From: Olavius algarvensis associated proteobacterium Delta 3
Lineage (GTDB): Bacteria; Desulfobacterota; Desulfobacteria; Desulfobacterales; CAFBRK01
Reading direction: 5' to 3'
Assembly: GCA_903231505.1 (NCBI GenBank)
Contig: CAFBRK010000133.1
Span: 248,001-312,000 of the forward strand
Length of the DNA stretch: 64,000 nt
Shown: one piece after another, positions 9,169 through 19,300 of the stretch
Position numbering within the stretch: position 1 is the stretch's first letter
Layout: the number at the start of each line of letters is the position of its first letter
Program-made: the position numbers and the translations under genes
The notes under the pieces: generated by a model
Seen by the model: only the letters and a program-made list of their open reading frames with translations
The model's database searches: none
What the model was told of the DNA's origin: nothing

Positions 9169-10629
9169 ATGATGAAAATTCCCCCGGAGGAGACATTTTC
9201 CTTCGATGATGTGCTCCTGATACCGAGTTATTCGGATGTTCTGCCCAAGGACGTGGATACCAGCACCCAACTGACCCCTAACATCCGGCTGAAGATACCG
9301 ATCATCAGCGCCGCGATGGATACCGTCACCGAAGCCCGAACCGCCATCAGTCTGTCACGGGAAGGCGGCATGGGATTCATACACCGCAACATGAGCATCG
9401 AGAGCCAGGTGCAGGAGGTGAATAAGGTTAAAAAGTCGGAAAGCGGGATGATCGTGGATCCGGTCACCATCGAGCCGGACGCTCCGGTACGGGATGTCCT
9501 GAACCTGATGGAGCAGTACCGCATATCGGGGGTTCCGGTGGTTAAAGGCGATCAGTTGGTCGGTATCGTTACGAATCGGGACCTGCGATTCGAAATTGAA
9601 CTGGAGCGGAAGGTCTCCGAAGTGATGACCAAGGATAATCTGGTGACGGTCCCTGAAGGGATTAACCTGGATGATTCCAAACAACTGCTTCACAAGCACC
9701 GCATCGAAAAACTGCTGGTGGTCGACAAGCAGGGCAGACTGTTCGGCCTGATTACCATCAAAGACATTGAAAAAATCAAGAAGTATCCCAATGCCTGCAA
9801 AGACCGGATGGGTCGACTGCGCGTCGGGGCGGCCGTCGGGGTAGGCCCGGATATGTCCGAACGTGCCGATGCGCTGCTCAAGGCCGGTGCCGACGTGATT
9901 CTGATCGATACGTCCCACGGTCACTCCGAAAACGTGATCCGCTCGGTGAAAGAGCTCAAAAGCATGTTCCGGGATGTGGAGTTGATCGCCGGCAACGTGG
10001 GCACCGGCAAAGGTGCCGAGGACCTGATTGAGGCCGGCGTCGATGCCGTCAAGATCGGCGTTGGACCGGGGTCCATATGCACCACCCGGATTGTTGCCGG
10101 TATCGGCGTGCCCCAGGTTACGGCGATCATGAATTGCCGGTCCATCTCGAATAAAACCGGTATACCGATCATCGCCGACGGGGGCATCAAATTCTCCGGC
10201 GACGTTACCAAAGCCATCGGCGCCGGTGCCCATGTGGTCATGATCGGCGGTTTGTTTGCGGGTACCGAGGAGAGCCCCGGAGAGACGATCTTCTACCAGG
10301 GACGCAGCTATAAAGTCTACCGGGGAATGGGCTCGCTGGAAGCGATGAAGAAGGGAAGCAAGGACCGGTACGGACTCCATGAAGAAACCGACGACAAAAT
10401 GGTTCCGGAAGGGATTGTCGGGCGGGTTCCCTACCGCGGCACCCTTTCCGGGAATATTTTCCAGCTGATCGGTGGTCTCAAGGCCGGTATGGGATACGTG
10501 GGATGCCGAACCATCGAAGAACTTCGTGAAAAAGCACGGTTTGCGAGGATCAGCGACGCCGGCATGAAAGAGAGTCATGTCCATGATGTTATCATTACCA
10601 AGGAGGCGCCGAACTATCGTCTCGACTGA
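9169..10629 (+). CDS. guaB: Inosine-5'-monophosphate dehydrogenase
   Basis: Oxidises IMP to XMP with NAD in GMP synthesis. The 486-residue protein has the catalytic barrel split by two CBS domains (about residues 95-200): [11 protein letters not shown]-like start, then [10 protein letters not shown] and [12 protein letters not shown]. The catalytic cysteine loop [15 protein letters not shown], the IMP phosphate motif [12 protein letters not shown] and the flap [14 protein letters not shown] are all present. The gene starts with ATGATG; GGAGG lies just before the first. dnaE follows after 136 bp on the same strand. Confidence 0.96.
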   Translation: MMKIPPEETFSFDDVLLIPSYSDVLPKDVDTSTQLTPNIRLKIPIISAAMDTVTEARTAISLSREGGMGFIHRNMSIESQVQEVNKVKKSESGMIVDPVTIEPDAPVRDVLNLMEQYRISGVPVVKGDQLVGIVTNRDLRFEIELERKVSEVMTKDNLVTVPEGINLDDSKQLLHKHRIEKLLVVDKQGRLFGLITIKDIEKIKKYPNACKDRMGRLRVGAAVGVGPDMSERADALLKAGADVILIDTSHGHSENVIRSVKELKSMFRDVELIAGNVGTGKGAEDLIEAGVDAVKIGVGPGSICTTRIVAGIGVPQVTAIMNCRSISNKTGIPIIADGGIKFSGDVTKAIGAGAHVVMIGGLFAGTEESPGETIFYQGRSYKVYRGMGSLEAMKKGSKDRYGLHEETDDKMVPEGIVGRVPYRGTLSGNIFQLIGGLKAGMGYVGCRTIEELREKARFARISDAGMKESHVHDVIITKEAPNYRLD

Positions 10630-10765
10630 TCCGGTCGTTCTCTGAAATTTTTTCAGTATTTGGTGGAATCACCGGATTCGCCCCGATCACTACCTGAAAA
10701 TCCTTTAGCCGAATGACCGGAGTCCTCATATTTCCAGGTACCCGGTTTGAGAAAAAGTATACCCT

Positions 10766-13700
10766 ATGACCGAAAACCATCCACCGTTTGTCCACCTTCA
10801 CGTACACACCCAATACAGCCTTCTGGACGGGGCCATCCGGATCGATTCCCTGCTGGACCGGGTCAAGCAGTACCAAATGCCCACAGTCGCCATCACCGAC
10901 CACGGCACCATGTTCGGCGTGGTGGAATTCTACGAAAAGGCGATCAAAGCCGGCATCAAACCGATTATCGGTTGTGAATGCTACATCGCCCCGAGGCGCC
11001 TTACAGACAAGACACCCCTGGACAGCAAGGGCCTATGCCATCTCATCCTTCTCGCGGAAAACGAAACAGGCTACCGGAATCTGTGTCGACTGGCTTCGGT
11101 GGCCCAGCTGGAGGGATTTTACTACCGGCCGCGCATTGACCGGGAGCTACTGGAGGAGTACAGCAGCGGCCTGATCGCCATGTCTGCGTGTCTCCATGGA
11201 GAAATCCCACGATTGATCAAAGCCGGAAAGATGGATGCCGCTGACGCGGTGGCCCGGCGCTATCAGAAGATCTTCGGTGAAAACGGCTTCTTCCTGGAGG
11301 TCCAGAACAATGGCATTGATGTCCAGGAGCTGGTCAACCGCTCCCTTCTGGATATGAGCCGGCGCCTGTCCATACCGCTGGTGGCGAGCAACGACTGCCA
11401 CTACCTCGACAAAGAGGACGTCCACGCCCACGATGTTCTCTTGTGTATCCAGACCGGAAAAACAGTGCAGAATAGCGAACGCTTCAAGTTCCGAACCGAT
11501 CAGCTCTACTTCAAGCCCCGGGAGGAAATGTTTGCCGCCTTCAAGGATTATCCCGGCGCCCTGGAAAACACGGTTTCCATCGCTGAGCGGTGTCATCTGG
11601 AGCTTGACTTTAAAACCTATCATTTTCCAAAATTCGATGTCACCCCGGGGCAGACGGTGGATGAGCTGTTCGAGGAGACGGCCCGCAGCGGTTTCGTGCG
11701 GATCATGAAAAAGGTCCGGGAACGGCAGCCGGACGCCGATGAGCGGATATATCGGGAGCGGCTGGATTATGAGTTGTCTGTCATTCGGGACATGGGGTTC
11801 TCCGGATATTTTCTGATCGTGGCCGATTTCATCCGGTTCAGCAAGGAGAACAACATCCCGGTGGGGCCTGGTCGCGGGTCCGCGGCGGGCAGCATCGTAG
11901 CCTACTCCCTGGGCATCACGGACCTGGATCCCATTGCCCACGGGCTTATATTCGAGCGATTTCTCAACCCGGCCCGCAAGAGCATGCCGGACATCGATGT
12001 GGACTTCTGTATCAACGGTCGGGAAAAAGTCTTCAAATACGTCGCCGAAAAATACGGCGGAAACGACTATGTCGCACAGATTATCACTTTCGGAAAACTC
12101 AAGACACGGGCTGTGATCCGTGACGTCGGCCGGGCCCTGGATATCCCATTGTCCGAAGTCGACACCATCGCAAAAATGGTCCCGGACGTCCTCAACATCC
12201 GTCTCGACGACGCGTTGCGGCAGGAGCCGCGCCTGGCGGAACTGGCCGAAGAGAAGTCCGAAGTGGCCGATCTGATTCGCGTGTGCCGGGTCCTGGAAGG
12301 GCTTCCCCGACACGCCTCGACCCATGCCGCCGGGGTGGTGATCGGCGACCGACCCCTGGCCCAATATCTCCCGCTCTACAAGGGTAAAAAGGGGGAAGTG
12401 GTCACCCAGTTCGATATGAAGGCCGTGGAAAAAATCGGACTGGTGAAGTTCGACTTTCTCGGCCTCCGAAACCTGACCGTTATCGCCAACACCCTGGAAC
12501 TGATCGCCGAAGGGGGAGGAGACCCGCCGGATCTGTCCAATCTCGATTTTCAGGATGAGATGACCTATCGGCTTCTTTCTGCCGGAGACACCACCGGTGT
12601 GTTCCAGCTGGAGAGTTCAGGGATGAAAGACTTACTGGTCCGTCTCCGGCCGGCCTGTTTTGAAGACATCATCGCCCTTGTCGCGCTGTATCGACCCGGG
12701 CCGATGGAAAGCGGCATGATCGACAATTATGTCGAACGAAAGCACGGGCGAAAATCCGTGGAGTATCTCGTCCCCGAGTTGGCCTCGGTCCTGGAGGAGA
12801 CCTACGGGGTCATCGTTTACCAGGAACAGGTTATGAATATTGCCGGAAACCTCGCCAATTACCGCATGGCCGAGGCCGACGACCTGCGCAAGGCCATGGG
12901 TAAAAAGATCCCGGAAATCATGGCCCGGCACCGGGAACGATTTGTCACCGGCGCGGTCGAAAACGGCATCGACCAGGAAAAGGCGGAACAGCTATTTACG
13001 CTCATGGAAAAATTCGGCGGTTACGGCTTTAACAAATCCCACAGTGCGGCGTATGCATTGATTGCCTACCAGACAGCCTACCTGAAAACCCATTTCCCGG
13101 TCGAATTCATGGCGTCTTTACTGACCAGCGAAATGCATTCCATCGACGGGGTGGTTAAGTTTATCGCCGAGTGCCGCAGCCACGAAATCGATGTGCTGCC
13201 GCCCGACATTAACGAGAGCGGTAAAACGTTTACCGTATCCGGGGACAAAATCCGTTTCGGCCTGGTGGCGGTCAAGAACGTGGGAGAGGGCGCTATCGAC
13301 GCCATTGTCGAGGCCCGGACCGAAGGCCCGTTCACGTCCCTATATGATTTCTGTGAGCGGGTGGACCTGCGGAAGGTCAACAAGCGGGTCGTTGAGAGCC
13401 TGGTGAAATGCGGCGCATTAGATGTCACCGGGCATCGCCGGTCCCAGATGGCGGCGGCGTTGGAGGATGTCATCGAATACGGGCAGCTGCTCCAACGGGA
13501 GCGGTCCGATCCCCAGATGGGCCTATTCAGCGGCGGCGGTGGACAGGAGCAGGTCGTGGGACACCCCCCATTGCCGGACATCGGCGAGTGGCGGGAGAAG
13601 CAGTTGCTCGCGTTTGAAAAAGAGGCCCTCGGGTTCTGGATCACGGGCCACCCGCTGACGCGTTTCACAGCCACCCTTGAAAAATTCACCAGTACGGATA

Positions 13701-14278
13701 CCTTGTCGGTTCTGGATGCGGATGACGGCGAAACCGTGCGGATGGGCGGTATCGTTACCAACTCGAAAACCATCCAGACGAAAAAGGGCGATTTGATGGC
13801 ATTTGTGACCGTCGAGGACCTGAACGGATCTCTTGAGGTCATCGTGTTTTCATCGGTCTACGCGGTATCGTCGGAACTGCTCCAGGACGATGCGTTCATA
13901 TTGATCCACGGACGGGTTCAGAAGGATGAGAAATCGGTCAAACTCATTGCCGATTCCGTTATTTCCATGGAGCGGGCCGAAGAACTCTGGACGGCCCGCG
14001 TTCATTTCAACCTGGACATGAGCCGGACAACCCGGGAAACCTTGTCGGACCTCAATAGTATTTTACGCCGCCACCCCGGATCGAGTCGGGCGTTTATCAA
14101 TCTGATACTCCCTGAAACGGCGCAAACAATGATCGAACTGCCCGAAGAACTCCGTATTCAGCCGGGTCCGACCCTGAGCCGCGACGTCAACGGATTGGTG
14201 GGATACCCGGCCGTGGAGACGATTTGTTCGGGCATGAACCATCGCTCGAAAATCCAAAATCCAACCCGCCGTCGCTGA
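10766..14278 (+). CDS. dnaE: DNA polymerase III alpha subunit
   Basis: Replicative polymerase of 1170 residues, normal for DnaE1. Order of domains: PHP domain from the first residues (HVHTQYSLLDGAIR and TDHGTMFG), polymerase palm with the catalytic aspartates in PDIDVDFC, VGPGRGSAAGSIVAY, thumb/fingers with FGGYGFNKSHSAAYALIAYQTAYLK, helix-hairpin-helix region, and a C-terminal OB fold (about residues 985-1070). The C-terminal tail beyond the OB fold is short. It is probably transcribed from its own promoter after guaB. Confidence 0.96.
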   Translation: MTENHPPFVHLHVHTQYSLLDGAIRIDSLLDRVKQYQMPTVAITDHGTMFGVVEFYEKAIKAGIKPIIGCECYIAPRRLTDKTPLDSKGLCHLILLAENETGYRNLCRLASVAQLEGFYYRPRIDRELLEEYSSGLIAMSACLHGEIPRLIKAGKMDAADAVARRYQKIFGENGFFLEVQNNGIDVQELVNRSLLDMSRRLSIPLVASNDCHYLDKEDVHAHDVLLCIQTGKTVQNSERFKFRTDQLYFKPREEMFAAFKDYPGALENTVSIAERCHLELDFKTYHFPKFDVTPGQTVDELFEETARSGFVRIMKKVRERQPDADERIYRERLDYELSVIRDMGFSGYFLIVADFIRFSKENNIPVGPGRGSAAGSIVAYSLGITDLDPIAHGLIFERFLNPARKSMPDIDVDFCINGREKVFKYVAEKYGGNDYVAQIITFGKLKTRAVIRDVGRALDIPLSEVDTIAKMVPDVLNIRLDDALRQEPRLAELAEEKSEVADLIRVCRVLEGLPRHASTHAAGVVIGDRPLAQYLPLYKGKKGEVVTQFDMKAVEKIGLVKFDFLGLRNLTVIANTLELIAEGGGDPPDLSNLDFQDEMTYRLLSAGDTTGVFQLESSGMKDLLVRLRPACFEDIIALVALYRPGPMESGMIDNYVERKHGRKSVEYLVPELASVLEETYGVIVYQEQVMNIAGNLANYRMAEADDLRKAMGKKIPEIMARHRERFVTGAVENGIDQEKAEQLFTLMEKFGGYGFNKSHSAAYALIAYQTAYLKTHFPVEFMASLLTSEMHSIDGVVKFIAECRSHEIDVLPPDINESGKTFTVSGDKIRFGLVAVKNVGEGAIDAIVEARTEGPFTSLYDFCERVDLRKVNKRVVESLVKCGALDVTGHRRSQMAAALEDVIEYGQLLQRERSDPQMGLFSGGGGQEQVVGHPPLPDIGEWREKQLLAFEKEALGFWITGHPLTRFTATLEKFTSTDTLSVLDADDGETVRMGGIVTNSKTIQTKKGDLMAFVTVEDLNGSLEVIVFSSVYAVSSELLQDDAFILIHGRVQKDEKSVKLIADSVISMERAEELWTARVHFNLDMSRTTRETLSDLNSILRRHPGSSRAFINLILPETAQTMIELPEELRIQPGPTLSRDVNGLVGYPAVETICSGMNHRSKIQNPTRRR

Positions 14279-14354
14279 AAGCTCCGGGCTTCGATCGTCT
14301 GAGCGATGCCCCGCCAGATGGCGGACAAGAATCCAAAAATCCGAGGTAGGTAGG

Positions 14355-15710
14355 ATGGCCGAACCGAACGTTTATGCCGTGCTGCTCGCCGGGGGATCCG
14401 GCACCCGGCTCTGGCCGGTCTCCAGGGAACTCTTTCCCAAGCAGCTGGTCAGTTTTTTTGGAAAAGAGTCCCTGGTTCAGAACACCATTCGACGCCTTTC
14501 TCCGCTCATCTCCAGGGAGCGGATCCGCGTGGTTTGCGGCAAGGAACATTTTCACGAGATCTCACGGCACATGGACGACATCGATGTGCCGCCGGACGGA
14601 AAAATCCTCAGTGAACCCTGCGGCCGAAATACGGCGCCTGCCATTCTCCTGGCAGTCAGGCATATCCGACAAACGGATCCGGGGGCCCTGATTTTTGTTT
14701 TTCCGGCCGATCACGTCATCCGGGATATCGATCTCTTCCAGAACACCCTGAGGGATGCGATCCGTCTGGCCCGAGACGATTACATCGTCACCTTCGGCAT
14801 CACGCCCCACTATCCGGAAACCGGCTACGGTTATATCGAGGGAGCGGACCCCATTTCCGGCGGCGGTCTGCGCATCCGTCGGTTTGTTGAAAAGCCCGAT
14901 CTGAAGACCGCCCGGGGTTACCTGAAGGCCGGCAACTATTTCTGGAACAGCGGCATGTTCGCTTTCCGTGGGAAGGTGATGGAAGACGAATATCGGCATC
15001 TCTGTCCCGAACTGTTCGACGCCATGGAATCTCATACCATCAGCGACCATGGGCTTCCCGAGGAGATTTATGGGGCCCTGCCGAACATCTCCATCGACTA
15101 TGCGGTCATGGAGAAGACCCGGAAAGGGGCGGTTCTGCCGTCCGATTTTGGCTGGAGTGACATCGGTTCATGGAAATCGCTCTACGACTTTTTGCCAAAA
15201 GACGACAGCGGCAATGTCATATCCGGGGATGTGATCACCCAGCACACCCGGGGCTGCTTCATCATGGGCTACGAACGGCTTATCGCCACCAGCCATATTC
15301 AGAATATGGTGGTCGTGGAGACACCGGATTCGGTATTTGTTTCCGATATTTCCCGCAGCAGAGATGTCAAAGCGATCGTGACCCGTCTCAACCAGGAGGG
15401 CAGAGAAGAAACCCAGCGCCATCGAACCGTCCATTTTCCCTGGGGCACTCGGATCTTGCTGGAACACAACGCCGGCTACCGGGCGGACCGGCTTGTGTTG
15501 TTTCCCGGGGCCCGATTCAGCTGCGCATCCCGGCAGGGCGCTATCGTGCATCTGATTATACTCAGGGGTGAAGCGGAATTCTGCACTGAGGACAGTAAAC
15601 GGATCCTGAAGTCCGGGGAAAATGCCATCGTACCGGAAAACGAGACCGTTGACGTGGTCAACGGTCTCGGCGATATCCTCGAGCTGATCCAGGTCCAATG
15701 TGATTTTTAA
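14355..15710 (+). CDS. manC: Mannose-1-phosphate guanylyltransferase with degenerate isomerase domain
   Basis: Makes GDP-mannose from mannose-1-phosphate and GTP for surface polysaccharide. The nucleotidyltransferase domain (residues 1 to about 285) shows LLAGGSGTRLWPVSRELFPKQ, FPADHVI and FVEKPD. The 451-residue length matches the AlgA/ManC bifunctional type, and the C-terminal cupin starts at FPWGTRILLEH. In that cupin the usual metal-binding histidine stretch (family HHHRAEHW) is replaced by SRQGAIVHLIIL, so I infer that mannose-6-phosphate isomerase activity is lost. It is followed by a sugar aminotransferase gene. Confidence 0.87.
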   Translation: MAEPNVYAVLLAGGSGTRLWPVSRELFPKQLVSFFGKESLVQNTIRRLSPLISRERIRVVCGKEHFHEISRHMDDIDVPPDGKILSEPCGRNTAPAILLAVRHIRQTDPGALIFVFPADHVIRDIDLFQNTLRDAIRLARDDYIVTFGITPHYPETGYGYIEGADPISGGGLRIRRFVEKPDLKTARGYLKAGNYFWNSGMFAFRGKVMEDEYRHLCPELFDAMESHTISDHGLPEEIYGALPNISIDYAVMEKTRKGAVLPSDFGWSDIGSWKSLYDFLPKDDSGNVISGDVITQHTRGCFIMGYERLIATSHIQNMVVVETPDSVFVSDISRSRDVKAIVTRLNQEGREETQRHRTVHFPWGTRILLEHNAGYRADRLVLFPGARFSCASRQGAIVHLIILRGEAEFCTEDSKRILKSGENAIVPENETVDVVNGLGDILELIQVQCDF

Positions 15711-15784
15711 TCTTCTTGGAGAATCTTGCTGATAAGCGATGTAATATTTTGCCTCGCGTTCCGGGGGAAAGGAAGTAAAACAGA

Positions 15785-16927
15785 ATGAAAGTCCCGTTAC
15801 TCGATCTAAAACCTCAGTATCAGCAACTAAAGGATGAGATTCTTGCGGTGACGGAAGAAATTTACGAATCCCAGTACTTCATTCTCGGCCCCCGGGTGGT
15901 GTCTCTCGAAGAAGACATTGCCCGCTATTGCCGGTGCAGCCATGCCGTCGGGGTTTCTTCCGGAACCGACGCGCTGTTGATTTCCCTGATGGCGGCCCGG
16001 GTGGGCCAGGAGGACCGGGTCCTGACATCCCCCTATTCCTTTTTTGCCACCGCCGGCGCTATTTCGCGTGTCGGAGCCCGGCCGGTGTTTGCAGACATCG
16101 ATCCGGACACGTACAACCTCGATCCGGAAAGTGTGAAGCAGACCCTCTCGAAAATGAGCTCCGGGGAGCGATCATCCATAAAGGCACTGATTCCCGTGCA
16201 CCTCTATGGACAGTGCGCTGACATGGATCCCCTGCTGGGAATCGCCCGGGAGGAAAACTGGGTTGTCATCGAGGACGCCGCCCAGGCCATCGGGGCCGAG
16301 TACAAGGGCTCCCGTGCCGGGACCATGGGAGATACCGGGTGTTTTTCTTTTTTCCCGTCGAAAAATCTGGGAGCCTTCGGCGATGGTGGCGTCGTGACAA
16401 CCAACTCGGATTCCCTTTGCAAACGGCTGAAGATATTGCGCGTCCACGGCAGCGCACCAAAGTACTATCACCGTCTGGTGGGCGGCAATTTTCGGCTCGA
16501 TGCCTTCCAGGCGGCTATCGTGTCGGTGAAGCTCAATTATCTCGACGGCTGGACCTCGGAACGACAGCGCAATGCCGAAACCTATCGGCAACTGTTTGGG
16601 GATGCCGGTCTCGAGGACCGTATCACCTTGCCGGTGGAACGGGAGAACCGGCACATATACAACCAATTTGTGATCCGCGTGGTGTCGGATCGCGACGATC
16701 TGAGAAAATTCCTTGCGGATGCCGGAATCGCCACCGAAGTCTACTATCCGGTGCCGCTCCATCTCCAGGAGTGTTTTGCCGATCTCGGTTATCGAAAAGG
16801 AGATTTTCCTGTGGCCGAACAGGCAGCGGAATGTTCCCTGGCCTTGCCGATTTATCCCGAACTGACCCGTGATCAGCAGGCGTATGTCGTGGAGAAGATT
16901 AGGGACTTCTATACGAACCTCTCTTAA
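15785..16927 (+). CDS. DegT/DnrJ/EryC1-family sugar aminotransferase
   Basis: PLP-dependent aminotransferase of 380 residues of the type that aminates nucleotide-linked keto-sugars. Visible are the N-terminal VPLLDLKPQYQQLKDEI, the cofactor aspartate in VIEDAAQAIGAEYKG, the Schiff-base lysine in GCFSFFPSKNLGAFGDGG and NFRLDAFQAAIVSVKL. It lies 74 bp after manC; both would serve polysaccharide or lipopolysaccharide sugar synthesis. GGAAAGGAAG precedes the ATG. The specific sugar substrate cannot be read from the sequence. Confidence 0.9.
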   Translation: MKVPLLDLKPQYQQLKDEILAVTEEIYESQYFILGPRVVSLEEDIARYCRCSHAVGVSSGTDALLISLMAARVGQEDRVLTSPYSFFATAGAISRVGARPVFADIDPDTYNLDPESVKQTLSKMSSGERSSIKALIPVHLYGQCADMDPLLGIAREENWVVIEDAAQAIGAEYKGSRAGTMGDTGCFSFFPSKNLGAFGDGGVVTTNSDSLCKRLKILRVHGSAPKYYHRLVGGNFRLDAFQAAIVSVKLNYLDGWTSERQRNAETYRQLFGDAGLEDRITLPVERENRHIYNQFVIRVVSDRDDLRKFLADAGIATEVYYPVPLHLQECFADLGYRKGDFPVAEQAAECSLALPIYPELTRDQQAYVVEKIRDFYTNLS

Positions 16928-16970
16928 CAACGCCTCTGAAGCATTCGGGCTTGGACCTGTTCGGGGTCGC

Positions 16971-17046
16971 TATCGGTATCGGGTTCGGAATCGAGATAGG
17001 ATGGCCATCTTCGAAGCCGATACCGATTCCGAACCCGATACCGATA
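16971..17046. repeat. Long inverted repeat (TCGGTATCGG type), copy 1
   Basis: Perfect 23-bp arms at 16971-16993 and 17024-17046 rich in (T/A)CGG(T/A)ATCGG units, with a 30-nt spacer that itself contains GATGGCCATC. It lies between the convergent aminotransferase and HTH-protein genes. A related copy with the same spacer motif, in opposite orientation, lies at 42553. It could act as a bidirectional terminator or be a mobile palindrome. Confidence 0.75.
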
Positions 17047-17067
17047 CCGAGGATTCTGTTTCACGCA

Positions 17068-17652
17068 TCAACTTCGGAACGATCTCTTCGTCCGGAGGCG
17101 GGGCTTATCCGTTCCCGCCTTCCGCCAGTCGTTATATCGGCTCATAAAATCTTTTGCCACAACCTGTGGGTCTAAAAGAAGGACCTCGGCGAAGTTCACC
17201 ACGAATCCTCTCGTATACACCGGCGGCGGCAGCTCGTCGAAGTTTTCCGCTTCGATGTGCCTCAGGTGGTGACGTGGAACACGGGTTTCCTGTGCAATGT
17301 CCTCGATGGATATGCCGAGGCATTCCCGAACTTTCCGGAGTGATGGGCCGTCGTAGGCTGAAATGCTTTCGACAAGTTCGCGGAGGTCCGTCCGGTCCGG
17401 AGGGAGTTGTCCCGTTCCTTTAGTCCCCCCCGCTGCAAAGAAGTCCAGCAGGTGCTGATACGCGGCCTCAATATCATCCAGTATACTCTGCTTGTCCCGG
17501 TAGGATAGTTCATCGGTAACCGGCAGTGATGCAATCGACTCGGACGAGTAAAGGTCCTGCAGAAACAGATAGGCCTTTCTGACATCTTTCAGTTTGGCAT
17601 CCGGAGTAAATTCCAGGATCTCGAAATCACGAAGATAGCGGTCACGATTCAT
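17068..17652 (-). CDS. RodZ-type helix-turn-helix protein with J-like N-terminus
   Basis: A 194-residue protein with a HTH_25 (RodZ/YfgA) domain at about residues 105-165: LRKVRECLGISIEDIAQETRV, then RHIEAENFDELPPPVYTRGFV. The N-terminal 70 residues (RDFEILEFTPDAKLKDVRKAYLFL) resemble the first helices of a DnaJ-like domain but lack the HPD motif. There is no membrane segment, unlike full RodZ. It is downstream of the MinD-like ATPase, 66 bp away on the same strand, so the two may work together in localisation or cell shape; that is inference. Confidence 0.75.
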   Translation of the reverse strand: MNRDRYLRDFEILEFTPDAKLKDVRKAYLFLQDLYSSESIASLPVTDELSYRDKQSILDDIEAAYQHLLDFFAAGGTKGTGQLPPDRTDLRELVESISAYDGPSLRKVRECLGISIEDIAQETRVPRHHLRHIEAENFDELPPPVYTRGFVVNFAEVLLLDPQVVAKDFMSRYNDWRKAGTDKPRLRTKRSFRS

Positions 17653-17718
17653 TTTACGTTACGTCCCCCTTCCTGAAATTCCTCGCGGTGCGGTGTTCTT
17701 CCCTCGGCTGCGGCCACC

Positions 17719-18660
17719 TCACGAGACCTCATGCAAGGCACGTACAAACGGGCGCCCGTGTATCAGATTTTCGGCGACTTCGCCGATCTCCTGAGTGCAG
17801 CGGGAGGCCGGATAGGCTTGCATGTAAGGCTGGCGCTTATTGATGCAGATCGGAACAAAATCATCGTGTTCGATGTACCCGGCATAACAGGCATGAAACC
17901 CGAAGTATTTGGCGCAAATGCTTTTAACCGAGGAGCCGACAGCTATCTCCGGGCGCCGGCGGACTTTATTGAGCACGATGTACACTGCAAAATTCTTCAA
18001 TGCGCTGGCGACAACATCCGGCACAGGGTCCTGAAGCCGTCCAAGGTGCTGGATAAGCTGCCGTAAATTCTGGATCCGATGGGTTCGGCGGTGTTTCCAG
18101 ATGTCCGGTACAAGACCGCGAAGCCCGTGACTGGCCAATTCGGTGATCAACTTTCGATAAAACACATTCTTCAGGTAGTAGTAAAGATTTTCGATAGCGA
18201 TAATTTCCGGGACGACACAGACAATCATTTTGTTTGCCAGAAGGAACGTGTCGATGGCGTTGAAGTGGGTTCCTGCCCCGAGGTCGATTAAAATGTAATC
18301 GGCGCGAAGTTTACGGATATGACGAAGAAGTTTCTGCTTCTGGGTGTATTTGATGCTGTCCATGGCCAGCGAGCCGACGGCGCCGACCAGAAGTTCGAGA
18401 TTTTGAATACCGCTGTCGATGATGAGCGCTTCTATGGGGATTTTTTCGTCAAAAAATTCGGTCAGTGTTGTCCGGGGCTTGTTCACGCCGAAAAAGGTGT
18501 GCAGATTGGCGCCCCCCAGATCTGCATCGATCAGCACGACTTTTTTGTCGTGGAGGGCAAGGTAATTGGCGACATTACTGATCAGGAAACTTTTGCCGAT
18601 GCCGCCTTTTCCCCCGCCAATGGCCCAGATCTCGGCATGTCGCTGGTTCCTTCGAGTCAT
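17719..18660 (-). CDS. MinD/ParA-family ATPase
   Basis: The 313-residue protein has the deviant Walker A motif GGGKGGIGKSFLISNVA, VVLIDADLGGANLHTFFGV and YILIDLGAGTHFN as Walker B, all typical of the MinD/FlhG branch. Such ATPases dimerise on ATP and position cell structures. Unlike MinD there is no obvious amphipathic membrane-targeting helix at the C-terminus. It is the first gene of a minus-strand pair with the HTH protein. No flagellar or min gene is nearby, so the cargo is unknown. Confidence 0.83.
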   Translation of the reverse strand: MTRRNQRHAEIWAIGGGKGGIGKSFLISNVANYLALHDKKVVLIDADLGGANLHTFFGVNKPRTTLTEFFDEKIPIEALIIDSGIQNLELLVGAVGSLAMDSIKYTQKQKLLRHIRKLRADYILIDLGAGTHFNAIDTFLLANKMIVCVVPEIIAIENLYYYLKNVFYRKLITELASHGLRGLVPDIWKHRRTHRIQNLRQLIQHLGRLQDPVPDVVASALKNFAVYIVLNKVRRRPEIAVGSSVKSICAKYFGFHACYAGYIEHDDFVPICINKRQPYMQAYPASRCTQEIGEVAENLIHGRPFVRALHEVS

Positions 18661-18821
18661 GCAGGTCCTTCCCCATAGGCGCGGTTGTCAAAACACCCCG
18701 TCATCCGGGATGGTATTTTTCTGAATCTTCCGGCCCGGACGCATTGGTCGTTTCCTTTAAAATTTCACAAATTTAGGAAGGAGTCAAACCAGGGCCCACG
18801 GGCCACGGAGACCATTTCCCA

Positions 18822-19259
18822 TTGACACCGCCGGTGCGTTGGTCTAACTTGGCTGAAATTCTCGCATCAGGGCAGCGTTTCATGCATCTTGTTAAACCGG
18901 ATCCGGAAAAAAATCGGCTGTACATCACCATTGGCGAGGCCAACCGTGTGGAGATCGAGGCGGCGCTGGAGAGCGTTGAAGTCTCATGCAAGAAAGTGAC
19001 TGCCGGGTTCACCTGCATCTTCCATTTCACGGAAGGCGCGCTGCTCCTGCCCTCCGATCAGGACCTCCTGTTCAAGATACAAGGAGCGCTTGTCTCCGGC
19101 GGCCTTAAAAAGGCTGTTTACGTTCGAAATCAGGGCAGCGTGCTCGGCCGCCTCCAGCTCGAAATGCTCCATATGAATTCGTCGTGTCCGGCCACGAATG
19201 CGCTGACCCTCGATGAGGCGGAAATTATCCTCAACAACGGAAAACCTTCCTCTGCATAA
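18822..19259 (+). CDS. Conserved-looking protein of unknown function
   Basis: I do not recognise this 145-residue protein. It has no membrane segment or signal peptide and reads as a small alpha/beta protein (NRLYITIGEANRVEIEAALESVEVSC, then a hydrophobic GFTCIFHF). The frame starts with TTG at 18822 with GGAG about 12 bases before; an ATG at 18882 would shorten it to 125 residues but has a poorer ribosome site. It lies 41 bp before the solute-binding-like gene and is probably co-transcribed with it. Confidence 0.55.
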   Translation: MTPPVRWSNLAEILASGQRFMHLVKPDPEKNRLYITIGEANRVEIEAALESVEVSCKKVTAGFTCIFHFTEGALLLPSDQDLLFKIQGALVSGGLKKAVYVRNQGSVLGRLQLEMLHMNSSCPATNALTLDEAEIILNNGKPSSA

Positions 19260-19300
19260 ATCTTTTCCATCGTGATTACCGTTCACGTGGGGGGTAGCCC

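Noticed and set aside
8912-9196. 94-codon minus-strand gene upstream of guaB
   Set aside because: It would overlap the guaB start and ribosome site and has no recognisable features.
11147-12364. 405-codon minus-strand frame within dnaE
   Set aside because: It is antisense to the conserved polymerase core and has no ribosome site or family motifs.
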